This document shows, one piece after another, positions 54,419 through 61,805 of a stretch of DNA of 64,000 nt; positions within the stretch are counted from its first letter, which is position 1, and each line of letters begins with the position of its first letter. The DNA comes from Pseudoalteromonas sp. R3 (lineage in GTDB: Bacteria; Pseudomonadota; Gammaproteobacteria; Enterobacterales; Alteromonadaceae). The stretch covers positions 3,100,001 to 3,164,000 of the forward strand of contig NZ_CP034835.1 of the NCBI RefSeq assembly GCF_004014715.1, in the 5' to 3' direction. The position numbers were made by a program, and so were the translations under genes. The notes beneath the pieces were generated by a model, which ran no database searches, was not told the DNA's origin, and saw only the letters and a list, made by a program, of their open reading frames with translations.

Positions 54419-56499
54419 TACTCCCGTCCTAGGTCACACTTCTCAGTGTAATGCTCACAAAAATGTGCATATATTTCTTTGATATAGCTCATCCACAGCT
54501 GATTTAAACGCTGGTATTGCTCAAGGCAAAATGCCTCATCCTCGTAGGTATACAAAAGTGTAATCAAGGGACAGTGGTAATACAGCAGTGAGCCTTTCAG
54601 CACATGGAACAGATGTCCCCATTTGGAGTCTCGGTAAGCAAACACATATCGTGCCTGACGTCTCAGCTGATCCGCGGCTTCCTGACGGGTGTGCACAGGC
54701 TCAGATGCAATGGAACAAATGTGATCCACCAGCTCTTTCAAGCCATCTAGTGCTATTACTTCATCGCTGACGTCATCCAGTGGAAATACATCAAAGCATT
54801 CAGATTTGATGGCTTCAACCGTGGCATGGATATCAAACTCTTGCTCAATATCAAGTAAATCCTCTGCTTTTACAGGCAGCGCTTTTGCTATTTTCGCACC
54901 GCTGCCGACATTCAGACACGTGTCTACATCATAGTATCTGAGTAGTTTTTCAAGCTGGGCATGGGCAATCATAAATAAGTCATTGGATACGACAAGCCCA
55001 CCGAAATTAGCCGGCAGTGTATGCCCTTTAATCTCCAGATGACCGAACCCCTGGGATTCATCATCCTCGTTTCGGGCCCGATAGATACTGTCTTTACTAT
55101 GGTGCGCCCCTCTGGGGTCTTTACCATTATCCACCCCGAACAAATAAACATTGCGAAAACCAAGGTAAAGCGCAAAGGACAGCGCTGTATTAGCCACCAC
55201 CGGATTGCTGTAAGGAATTTTGGGCAAGGTTTGTGACATATAGCGCAACGCCAGCAAGTCCATCATTGAAGTTCCTGCTTCTGCACCTTTTGCTGTAATA
55301 CCAGCCCACTTATAACGATGGTTAGTATCAGGGTAAAGAGTGCTTAATCCAATCAAGTTGGTGTTTTGGTATACCTCAGGCGGAACAATGTCGCCAAAGA
55401 TCTTGTAATTTGAATACGGTCTCTCTACCAGTGCATGGAAGTCAACTGGGATACCCTTGTTATGTAAGGTTGCAATTGAGGTACCCGCTGCAATCACAAT
55501 GGCTTTTTTATGGTTACGCTTTATAAACGCTTCGGCTTCATCCAAAGAAGGGCCATTGCCAATGATAAAAACGGGGGTGTCTTTATTTACGTTCGATGTA
55601 CTTCTCGTCAGCCAGGCTGCCTTGTTTCTGACATGATGAATACTGTGCGCCAACCCTGTCACTGCATCATTATAAAAACCGTGCCCAAACTGGAATCTGA
55701 AATAGTCTTTCGCCCATTGCTGGATCAACGTATTCAATTGGGCGCCAGGTGTGTGCTGGTAACAAAAACTGCGTACCAGCGCAAATGCCCCCACATCTTC
55801 TGCGACCTTTTCGATATCCTGTATGAATAGGCTGTGATCTACGCCTAAGTGAAAGAACAGACAGCCACCTTGCTCGTCTATATCGGCAATCACTTTATAC
55901 CAGTCAGTACAAAACAGACTGGCAAAAAACTGCTCAAAATCAGGTTCAATCAAAAATATATAATCAAACTGAGTGCGTTCAAGCAGCAGAGGAATATGGT
56001 AACCCAAGCCAATACCAAAAATAACGGCGCTTGGAAAGTGTTCAGGAATTTTGCTGAGCGGCGCTTGTCCCTGATCGCGGATATCGATCATCAGATTTGT
56101 CAGCTCTGTCATATAGCGCACATGTAAACGCTCATCTTCCTGGTTTTGGCCATACCCCGTATAATCCGTCAGACTCATAACAGGCTTACTGAGTTGTCGC
56201 TCCACCTGCTCTGCGGTTTGCTCTATGGGTGATTGAGAATAAATGGGTGCACTACTGCCCTGAGGAACAAAATTTCCATGGCCAGATGTGGTCACATGAA
56301 GGCAGAAATCTTCACGTACACTATGATTGGTAATTGCCCTGGCAATGTCTGGATAATATTTTTCGAAACTCTGTAGGTTTTTGCTGAAACGCTCGTTAGC
56401 TTCTTTTGCGAATTCCGCTTCGCGGGCCTGATGAGCCGTTGTTTCAGAGAGCTTTTCACTGAGCGACTCTAGTTGTTGTGATAAAGGATCTTTGTTCAT
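54418..56499 (-). CDS. maf: Motility accessory factor (Maf) flagellin glycosyltransferase
   Basis: Maf proteins transfer nonulosonic acids such as pseudaminic acid to flagellin Ser/Thr in the cytoplasm. The 693-residue protein carries the DUF115/MptE-like domain with FIIGNGPSLDEAEAFI near residue 305, NPVVANTALSFALYLGFRN and VYLFGVDNGKDPRGAHHS. An N-terminal predicted coiled coil (QQLESLSEKLSETTAHQ) and a C-terminal helical region follow the family pattern. It lies in the filament-cap operon 18 bases downstream of fliT, so it would be made together with the filament chaperones. Confidence 0.94.
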   Translation of the reverse strand: MNKDPLSQQLESLSEKLSETTAHQAREAEFAKEANERFSKNLQSFEKYYPDIARAITNHSVREDFCLHVTTSGHGNFVPQGSSAPIYSQSPIEQTAEQVERQLSKPVMSLTDYTGYGQNQEDERLHVRYMTELTNLMIDIRDQGQAPLSKIPEHFPSAVIFGIGLGYHIPLLLERTQFDYIFLIEPDFEQFFASLFCTDWYKVIADIDEQGGCLFFHLGVDHSLFIQDIEKVAEDVGAFALVRSFCYQHTPGAQLNTLIQQWAKDYFRFQFGHGFYNDAVTGLAHSIHHVRNKAAWLTRSTSNVNKDTPVFIIGNGPSLDEAEAFIKRNHKKAIVIAAGTSIATLHNKGIPVDFHALVERPYSNYKIFGDIVPPEVYQNTNLIGLSTLYPDTNHRYKWAGITAKGAEAGTSMMDLLALRYMSQTLPKIPYSNPVVANTALSFALYLGFRNVYLFGVDNGKDPRGAHHSKDSIYRARNEDDESQGFGHLEIKGHTLPANFGGLVVSNDLFMIAHAQLEKLLRYYDVDTCLNVGSGAKIAKALPVKAEDLLDIEQEFDIHATVEAIKSECFDVFPLDDVSDEVIALDGLKELVDHICSIASEPVHTRQEAADQLRRQARYVFAYRDSKWGHLFHVLKGSLLYYHCPLITLLYTYEDEAFCLEQYQRLNQLWMSYIKEIYAHFCEHYTEKCDLGRE

Positions 56500-56517
56500 A
56501 CATCAGCCAATGTCGTA

Positions 56518-56829
56518 TTAAGTGTTTTTATACGCTTTGATCTTTTTTTGATTACCGACAAACTGCGACAGTTCTTTCGCAACTGACGTTCTGTTTAGGT
56601 GCAATTGGGTGGTTAACTCTTGGATATGATGGTAAATGTTAGCAGCAGAGCGCTGACACAGTTCCGATTCTGCCAGTATCTCTCGGGTCAATGTTGCGCG
56701 GATCTGCGCATCTGCTTGCTTGAAGAGACGTTGCGCCTCTTCCAGTTCACCAGCCTGGCAAGCAACATCTAACTCATTCAGGGTTGCTTCTATTTGCGCA
56801 AAATCAACCGACATTTGCGTCAGCGCCAT
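56518..56829 (-). CDS. fliT: Flagellar chaperone FliT-like protein
   Basis: FliT is the chaperone of the cap protein FliD. The 103-residue protein is all helical and charged (EATLNELDVACQAGELEEAQRLF and later TREILAESELCQRSA), matching FlaI/FliT of Vibrio-type clusters in size and position after fliS. FliT sequences are weakly conserved, so the call rests mainly on context. It overlaps fliS by 26 bases. Confidence 0.8.
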   Translation of the reverse strand: MALTQMSVDFAQIEATLNELDVACQAGELEEAQRLFKQADAQIRATLTREILAESELCQRSAANIYHHIQELTTQLHLNRTSVAKELSQFVGNQKKIKAYKNT

Positions 56830-57232
56830 TTGCAGTCAATGTCTGCTGACGCACATCAACAGGGATTGCGTCCCAGGCTGATTTAATTTCCTTTAACAGG
56901 TTTGATACTTCGTCAACGATCGCCGGATCGTTCTGAATACTGGCATCCAGCAATCGATCTATCATGTAAGAATACAATGCATACAGATTCTCGGTTACTT
57001 CGCCACCAACTTCAAAGTCCAGGCAACCGCGCAGCGCTTCTAAAATCGCAGAAGCTTTTGAGATATGTTCTGCCTTTGCTTCGAGGTGACGTTTTTCAAT
57101 AGATACCTTGGCAAGTACCATCTTCTCGACTGCGCCAGCCATTAGCATCTGAATAATTTCGTAACGATCCGCACCTGCCACTCGGGTTTTCAGTGCTTCT
57201 TTTTGGTAATTTTTAACTCTTGCGTTATACAT
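56804..57232 (-). CDS. fliS: Flagellin export chaperone FliS
   Basis: FliS binds the flagellin C-terminus and prevents premature polymerization. The 142-residue protein has the family N-terminus MYNARVKNYQKEALKTRVAG and YEIIQMLMAGAVEKMVLAKV. LDFEVGGEVTENLYALYSYM is the conserved second half. Spacing to fliD is nine bases. Confidence 0.97.
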   Translation of the reverse strand: MYNARVKNYQKEALKTRVAGADRYEIIQMLMAGAVEKMVLAKVSIEKRHLEAKAEHISKASAILEALRGCLDFEVGGEVTENLYALYSYMIDRLLDASIQNDPAIVDEVSNLLKEIKSAWDAIPVDVRQQTLTANGADANVG

Positions 57233-57241
57233 AATGGCTCC

Positions 57242-58648
57242 TTACTTAGACTTGGTGAACCCTGGCAAATTCGCGAGCTGAGCGCCCAGATAGGACTGGG
57301 TTTGTTGCATCTGGGCAATCAATACATCAAGCCCTGCATACTGTTTTCTCAGCCGTTCTTCCAAAGACGCCATTCGAAATTCATGATTTTCAACATCGTC
57401 TTCTAAATCACTGATCTGGCCATTAAGGCCATCTTCACGATCTTTAATCAAACCACTCGAACTTGCATAGTTATCAAGCAAGGTCTCAAGTTGTTTCGCG
57501 ACTCCATTTTCTCCTGCAAACGCTGTGCCAATATCATCGTAGTTACTGTCCATGGCATCATTCAGACTGCGAACCAGAGACGATTTTTCTAAGTACCCGT
57601 CATTGTCTACCCCTAGACCAATATCAAAGATGGTTTCAAAGGGTCCGGCATTGGTTAAGTTGGTCGACAATGTGGTGATCAGCTGGTCGCTCAGGGTACG
57701 CATGGACGAGTCACCATTTAAGGGTTTGCCTATACGCGTCTGGAAGCCGATGTTGCCAACCAGATTGTTATAATTCGAGATAAACTCATCTATGAGCGTG
57801 TTGACTGATTCTCTGTCGTAGTCAACATTCAAGCTGGCAGTATCATAACCATCGGTGTCGTTCCCTGCACTTTTTGCCAGCGCTTTGATGGTCATGTCTT
57901 GCACCGCGTCTTTAAACGTATTGGTATCGCTTTGAACTTCCAAGCCATCAACAGTAATGATGGCGTTACGCGCTGCATCGTCTCCAGCGATGGTCATTCC
58001 GCCAGTTGTGCCTATCGAGACTTTATCAAGCTCTGCATTGTCATTGGTTACAGTAAGATCGTTATCTTTACCGCTCACGTTAGATGTCAGTATCAGCTTT
58101 GAGCCAGCCGTTGTACCCGTGTTTACAATGTTGGCTGTCACCCCGAAGTTTGATTCCGAGGCATTAATTGCATCTCGCAGCTCACCTAGCGTCATACCCG
58201 CGGTGACATCCAGAGTAAAATTATTATCTAAGCCTGCGCCGAAGGTCAGTGTCCCTCCAGTGGCACTTACTACATCATCAATTGACGTATAGGCGCCATC
58301 TGCCGAGACAGCCCGACTGCCCTGTGCCAATTGTTTGACGGCAATATCAAAATTACCAACTGATATGTCTGACGTGGGCGTTACACTGATAATGTCGCCA
58401 GATGTAGGTTGTGTAATGTTGGCAACCCTTTTACCGAAGTTATCAGGGTCGGCCAATTTTTTAACTGTATCGTTGAGTTTGGAGATAGCAGACTTAACCT
58501 CGCCCAAGGCAGAGAGTTCTACTTTCAAAGACTCTTCTTTCTTGACGAAGGCCTGCATTTTGGGAATATTTTCAGCATCAACAGATGCTTTAATAATACT
58601 CTCCAAATCCAGACCTGAGCCGACGCCTGCAGACGTTATAAGTGGCAT
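57242..58648 (-). CDS. fliD: Flagellar filament cap protein FliD
   Basis: FliD forms the cap that folds flagellin at the filament tip. The 468-residue protein starts MPLITSAGVGSGLDLESIIKA, the FliD signature, with a Shine-Dalgarno GGAGG. The C-terminal helix ends LEERLRKQYAGLDVLIAQMQ, typical of FliD_C. The middle domain is Ser/Thr/Gly-rich. It is placed between flaG (24-base gap) and fliS. Confidence 0.97.
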   Translation of the reverse strand: MPLITSAGVGSGLDLESIIKASVDAENIPKMQAFVKKEESLKVELSALGEVKSAISKLNDTVKKLADPDNFGKRVANITQPTSGDIISVTPTSDISVGNFDIAVKQLAQGSRAVSADGAYTSIDDVVSATGGTLTFGAGLDNNFTLDVTAGMTLGELRDAINASESNFGVTANIVNTGTTAGSKLILTSNVSGKDNDLTVTNDNAELDKVSIGTTGGMTIAGDDAARNAIITVDGLEVQSDTNTFKDAVQDMTIKALAKSAGNDTDGYDTASLNVDYDRESVNTLIDEFISNYNNLVGNIGFQTRIGKPLNGDSSMRTLSDQLITTLSTNLTNAGPFETIFDIGLGVDNDGYLEKSSLVRSLNDAMDSNYDDIGTAFAGENGVAKQLETLLDNYASSSGLIKDREDGLNGQISDLEDDVENHEFRMASLEERLRKQYAGLDVLIAQMQQTQSYLGAQLANLPGFTKSK

Positions 58649-58672
58649 TTGCTACCTCCAATTCACTTTCAT

Positions 58673-59104
58673 TTATGCTGTCCTGTCAAACAGCAAACCT
58701 TTTCCTGATACTTTATCGGCAAATTCTTCCAAAGCCTTAGCGACTTCACGAAATTCCTCTGAGGGGATCTCACGGATCACTTCATCACTGCCTTTGTCAA
58801 TGACTCTGATGAATGGCGGATTGCCTTTATCATCAAACTCAAACGACAAATTGGTTGCGGTGACCGGTATAAAGTCATTCAGCTTCGCCAGATCAGATTT
58901 CACCTGGGCGAACAATTTGTCCTGCGCATCAGGGTCAGCTTCTTCCTTTTGCTTGTCCTGAGCACGAACTGCAGGGTTATCAACCAGCTTGGTTAACTTC
59001 TCTACAGCCCGAAGCGTTTCTGCGTTTTCCTCAGGCTTAATTTGACCAGGAGTGAGCACCGCATTATTTGAGCCAAGCCCTAATGTTGCCTGAATCTCTT
59101 TCAC
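58673..59104 (-). CDS. flaG: FlaG family protein
   Basis: FlaG is a small protein that influences filament length in several polar flagella. The 143-residue protein begins at a GTG (59102-59104) with GGAGG upstream, and has a low-complexity charged N-terminal half. The conserved C-terminal domain (NLSFEFDDKGNPPFIRVID, then EVIREIPSEEFREV) is the FlaG signature. It lies between flagellin and fliD as in Vibrio. Confidence 0.94.
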   Translation of the reverse strand: MKEIQATLGLGSNNAVLTPGQIKPEENAETLRAVEKLTKLVDNPAVRAQDKQKEEADPDAQDKLFAQVKSDLAKLNDFIPVTATNLSFEFDDKGNPPFIRVIDKGSDEVIREIPSEEFREVAKALEEFADKVSGKGLLFDRTA

Positions 59105-59140
59105 AATACACCTCCAATCACTAGTCTAACTATAAGTATA

Positions 59141-59175
59141 CGCCAAGTTTTGCGATTTCTCATGCAAACTTGACG
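59141..59175. other. Hairpin between the first flagellin and flaG
   Basis: CAAGTTTTGC and GCAAACTTG form a 9-bp stem with one bulged T and a ten-base loop. It lies 12 bases beyond the flagellin stop. No U-run follows on the minus strand, so it may be a 3'-end-stabilizing structure or partial terminator that separates flagellin and flaG levels. Confidence 0.45.
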
Positions 59176-59186
59176 CTACACTATTA

Positions 59187-60149
59187 TTAGCCTAAGAGCG
59201 ACAGGGCGACCTGAGGACGCTGATTAGCCTGACTCAGGATTGAACTACTTGCCTGTTGCAGGATCTGCATCTTAGTCAAACTGGCTGTTTCAGCCGCAAA
59301 GTCAGTGTCCTGAATACGAGAACGCGCAGCTGTCAGGTTTTCCGCAACATTTGACTGGTTACGAATGGTTGACTGGAACCGGTTTTGTACCGCACCCAGC
59401 TCCGCACGTTTCTTATCCACTACCGCAATGAGCTGATCCATACCGGCAAGTACCGCCTGCGCATTGGCTTGCGAAGAAACCGAAATACCCGTTTCAGTGA
59501 ATACGTTAGAGAACACTTTAGCGTCAGCTTCTGTGCCTATCGTTGTACTGATGGTTTCTGTAGTGGTACTTAGAGCAACCCCGGTTACCCCACTGGCGAT
59601 ACCAGCAATACCAGACAGCGTGAAGCCACCGTTCGCTTGCAGGTCGTTGGTTGTGGCGGCAACGTTTTGCATACTGAAGCCGATGGTTTGTACTGCATCC
59701 GCACCCACCTGGAAGTTCGCGTCGTATGAACCATCAAGCAGGTTCTGACCACCAAAGGTGGTGTCGGCTGCAACTCGGTTTACTTCCTGAGAAAGAGAGC
59801 GAATTTCTTCTTGCAGTGCCAGTCTATCTTCATCGGTGTTTGAACCGTTAGATGCCTGTTGTGCAAGCGTTCTGATCCGTTGGAACATTTGAGTGGTTTC
59901 GTCCAGCGCACCTTCAGCAGTTTGCGCCAATGAGATACCATCATTTGCGTTTCGGATACCTTGATTCAAACCGTTGATCTGACCGTTCAGACGGTTGGTG
60001 ATTTGCATACCTGCAGCATCGTCTTTTGCACTGTTAATGCGCAAACCCGATGATAGGCGTTGGAAAGACGTATCTAACGCACCTGAGGATTTGTTTAATT
60101 GCCGCTGTGCGTTCAATGAACTCACATTGGTGTTTACATATAAAGCCAT
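59187..60149 (-). CDS. fliC: Flagellin (first paralogue, sigma-28 type)
   Basis: The 320-residue flagellin has the N-terminal D0/D1 signature ALYVNTNVSSLNAQRQLNKS and the C-terminal ARSRIQDTDFAAETASLTKM with the end VALSLLG. The middle is a Ser/Thr/Gly-rich variable region (TLSGIAGIASGVTGVALSTT) offering glycosylation sites. It is very similar to the third flagellin (61806-62768). A sigma-28 promoter lies 101-127 bases upstream. Its ribosome-binding site (GCGGAGG) is the predicted target of the small RNA at 61695-61796. Confidence 0.97.
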   Translation of the reverse strand: MALYVNTNVSSLNAQRQLNKSSGALDTSFQRLSSGLRINSAKDDAAGMQITNRLNGQINGLNQGIRNANDGISLAQTAEGALDETTQMFQRIRTLAQQASNGSNTDEDRLALQEEIRSLSQEVNRVAADTTFGGQNLLDGSYDANFQVGADAVQTIGFSMQNVAATTNDLQANGGFTLSGIAGIASGVTGVALSTTTETISTTIGTEADAKVFSNVFTETGISVSSQANAQAVLAGMDQLIAVVDKKRAELGAVQNRFQSTIRNQSNVAENLTAARSRIQDTDFAAETASLTKMQILQQASSSILSQANQRPQVALSLLG

Positions 60150-60154
60150 AATAG

Positions 60155-60168
60155 CCTCCGCTTTATCA
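60155..60168 (-). promoter_or_regulatory. Shine-Dalgarno region of the first flagellin, predicted small-RNA target
   Basis: The mRNA sequence TGATAAAGCGGAGG ends five bases before the ATG and contains the Shine-Dalgarno. All 14 bases are perfectly complementary to positions 61732-61745 of the plus-strand RNA proposed at 61695-61796. The other flagellin genes in the window do not have this sequence. Confidence 0.6.
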
Positions 60169-60249
60169 ATATAACTCGCTGAGACGGGATACCCCTACCC
60201 TGCCAGCAGCGATGATTTAGAGTCCTAGATTTATAGTTCTCTAAATCCG

Positions 60250-60276
60250 CTATCGACTGATAAAGCGAAAGCTTTA
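60250..60276 (-). promoter_or_regulatory. Sigma-28 promoter of the first flagellin
   Basis: Minus-strand sequence TAAAGCTT, 11 bases, GTCGATAG matches the flagellar sigma-28 pattern TAAAGTTT-N11-GCCGATAA with correct spacing (seven of eight in the -35 box, the TCGAT core kept in the -10). The predicted leader is about 93 bases. A small inverted repeat TAAAGC/GCTTTA overlaps the -35 side. Confidence 0.72.
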
Positions 60277-60312
60277 GCCTTATTTGCAAATTATTTTAAT
60301 TTTTTTGTGTCA

Positions 60313-61278
60313 TTAACCCTGTAGCAGACTCAGTGCGGCCTGTGGACGCTGATTTGCCTGACCAAGAATGGTCTGGCTAGCCTGTTGCAAGATCTGGTTT
60401 TTAGTCAGTTTAGCGGTTTCCATCGCAAAGTCCGCATCTTTGATCCGAGATTTTGCTGCAGACAGGTTTTCTGAAACATTCGCCTGGTTTCGAATTGTCG
60501 ACTGGAAACGGTTTTGTACCGCACCCAGTTCAGCACGCTTTTTATCGACCACTGCAATTAAAGCATCCATCCCCGCCATGACCGCCTGTGCATTCGCCTG
60601 TGAAGACACAGAAATACCTGAAGCAGTAAATACGTTAGAGAACACTTTAGCATCGGCTTCAGTACCGATATTTGTACTGATGGTTGCTGTGGTCGCACTC
60701 AGGGCTGCGCCTGACACACCACTGGCAACCCCTGCAACACCTGAAAGGGTGAAACCACCATTATCAGCCATAGAGTTAGTCGTGGCACCCACATACTGCA
60801 TACTAAAGCCGATGGTCTGAACTGCATCAGCCCCAACCTGGAAGTTTGCTGAATACGAGCCATCCAATAGGTTTTGACCACCAAACGTGGTATCGCTGGC
60901 TACCCGATTCACTTCTGCCGCCAGCTGGCGTATTTCTTCCTGAATTGCCAGTCGGTCTTCATCGGTGTTTGAACCGTTAGCTGCTTGCTGTGACAAAGTT
61001 CGGATGCGCTGGAACATAGAGGTAATTTCGTCCATCGCACCTTCAGCAGTCTGAGCAAGAGAAATACCGTCGTTAGCATTTCGGTTACCCTGGTTAAGAC
61101 CTAAGATCTGCGACTGTAGTCGGTCGGAGATTTGCAGACCTGCAGCATCATCTGCTGCGCTGTTGATGCGTAAACCTGATGACAAGCGTTTGAAGGACGT
61201 ATCCAGCTCAACACCGGACTGTTGTAGTTGTCGTTGCGCATTAATGGAACTGACATTGGTATTTACAAATAAAGCCAT
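60313..61278 (-). CDS. fliC: Flagellin (second paralogue, sigma-54 type)
   Basis: The 321-residue flagellin starts ALFVNTNVSSINAQRQLQQS and ends AALSLLQG, one residue longer than its neighbours. The middle differs most (MADNGGFTLSGVAGVASGVSG). It is the only one of the three flagellins with a sigma-54 promoter (61419-61434), as is the essential FlaA of Vibrio cholerae, so it may be the core subunit. No strong terminator is seen before the first flagellin's promoter. Confidence 0.97.
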   Translation of the reverse strand: MALFVNTNVSSINAQRQLQQSGVELDTSFKRLSSGLRINSAADDAAGLQISDRLQSQILGLNQGNRNANDGISLAQTAEGAMDEITSMFQRIRTLSQQAANGSNTDEDRLAIQEEIRQLAAEVNRVASDTTFGGQNLLDGSYSANFQVGADAVQTIGFSMQYVGATTNSMADNGGFTLSGVAGVASGVSGAALSATTATISTNIGTEADAKVFSNVFTASGISVSSQANAQAVMAGMDALIAVVDKKRAELGAVQNRFQSTIRNQANVSENLSAAKSRIKDADFAMETAKLTKNQILQQASQTILGQANQRPQAALSLLQG

Positions 61279-61406
61279 GATTCACTCTCTCTATACAAAT
61301 GCTCAGCATTGAGCTGTTCATTGGTGTACAAGGAGGCAATTGTTATCACTGGCCGGGGCTCAGTGAAGGGGCAATCCAATGCCGCTTGTACAAACTTAAT
61401 TTCTTC
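61279..61406 (-). other. Long 5' leader of the second flagellin mRNA
   Basis: From the sigma-54 promoter the predicted leader is about 130 bases. It contains two copies of a TGTACAAG/CTTGTACA sequence in inverted relation about 60 bases apart, able to pair over 8 bp, and a GCTCA/TGAGC hairpin about 25 bases before the ATG. A frame on this strand (61263-61448) begins upstream of the promoter and so is not in this mRNA. A regulatory leader is possible. Confidence 0.4.
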
Positions 61407-61418
61407 TGGAGTGAATAA

Positions 61419-61434
61419 AGCAAGGGGCGTGCCA
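61419..61434 (-). promoter_or_regulatory. Sigma-54 promoter of the second flagellin
   Basis: Minus-strand TGGCACGCCCCTTGCT is a complete match to the consensus TGGCACG-N4-TTGCW. The predicted start of transcription is about 130 bases before the flagellin ATG. It is the best sigma-54 site in the window; activation by phosphorylated FlrC is expected. Confidence 0.92.
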
Positions 61435-61522
61435 AGAAATTTTGACAATGCGTAAATAGCATCTTGGACTCGTTACATTGTGCTCTGAGCTATACTGTTT
61501 ATAAAGCTGACATCGACGCGAT

Positions 61523-61550
61523 ACCTGTAAGGAAGGGCCTTCAGGTGTTT
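61523..61550 (+). other. Unassigned terminator-like hairpin
   Basis: ACCTG-T-AAGG and CCTTCAGGT form a 9-bp stem with one bulge and a 5-base loop, followed by GTTTT on the plus strand. No clear promoter or gene precedes it on that strand. 61435-61522 is otherwise without a recognizable feature. Confidence 0.35.
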
Positions 61551-61603
61551 TAAAAGTGTAATATTGCCAAACCAAACCGCATATCTAAATAAAAAGTATA
61601 AAG

Positions 61604-61630
61604 AAAAAGAGGCCTGGCAGCCTCTTTTTT
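61604..61630. terminator. Bidirectional terminator between the second and third flagellins
   Basis: AGAGGC / GCCTCT with loop CTGGCA, extended by A-T pairs, has a T-run on both strands (TTTTTT to the right; TTTTTCTTT on the minus strand). It can end the third flagellin's mRNA on the minus strand before the second flagellin's promoter. Confidence 0.78.
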
Positions 61631-61668
61631 GAAGTTTGAGAGTGGGTGTCAATATTTTTTCATAATAT

Positions 61669-61684
61669 TGGCACGGAAAGTGCT
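61669..61684 (+). promoter_or_regulatory. Sigma-54 promoter of a small RNA
   Basis: Plus-strand TGGCACGGAAAGTGCT has a perfect -24 box (TGGCACG) and the -12 GC at exactly ten bases from the GG; only the first T of TTGCW is G, as in the fliE promoter. There is no downstream protein gene on this strand, only the structured 100-base sequence at 61695-61796. Confidence 0.75.
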
Positions 61685-61694
61685 AATATTAACG

Positions 61695-61796
61695 TGTTCA
61701 TTGTTTTGATGAACTGAATTGGATTTAAGCTCCTCCGCTTTATCATCCAATTAGGTGCCCTGGCTAATACCCCATCAAGTCCGGGCACCTGTTTTC
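61695..61796 (+). ncRNA. Predicted sigma-54-dependent small RNA with anti-Shine-Dalgarno loop
   Basis: The start is placed 12 bases after the -12 element of the sigma-54 promoter. Three hairpins then follow without gaps of note: GTTCAT/ATGAAC (61696-61714, 7-base loop), AATTGGAT/ATCCAATT (61717-61752, 20-base loop) and AGGTGCCC/GGGCACCT (61753-61790) ending in GTTTT, a terminator. The loop of the second hairpin (61725-61744) holds CCTCCGCTTTATC, complementary to the ribosome-binding site of the flagellin at 59187-60149 (14 bases in total with A61745). It stops 10 bases short of the third flagellin's stop codon on the other strand. It is my own prediction; expression is unproven. Confidence 0.6.
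61753..61796 (+). terminator. Terminator hairpin of the predicted small RNA
   Basis: Perfect 8-bp stem AGGTGCCC / GGGCACCT with a 22-base loop, followed by GTTTTCC on the plus strand. The minus strand has no U-run after the same hairpin, so it works only for the plus-strand RNA. Confidence 0.6.
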
Positions 61797-61805
61797 CTAC
61801 CTATC

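Noticed and set aside
61263..61448. A 61-codon minus-strand open frame upstream of the second flagellin (MSKFLGTPLAL...).
   Set aside because: Its start lies upstream of the sigma-54 promoter at 61419-61434, so it is not in the flagellin mRNA, and it has no ribosome-binding site or recognizable similarity.
61717..61752. The possibility that the anti-Shine-Dalgarno sequence is only the leftover leader of a deleted flagellin gene.
   Set aside because: Kept as an alternative, but the 14-base match ends abruptly, sits exactly in a hairpin loop, and is framed by a plus-strand sigma-54 promoter and terminator, which a decayed minus-strand leader would not explain.
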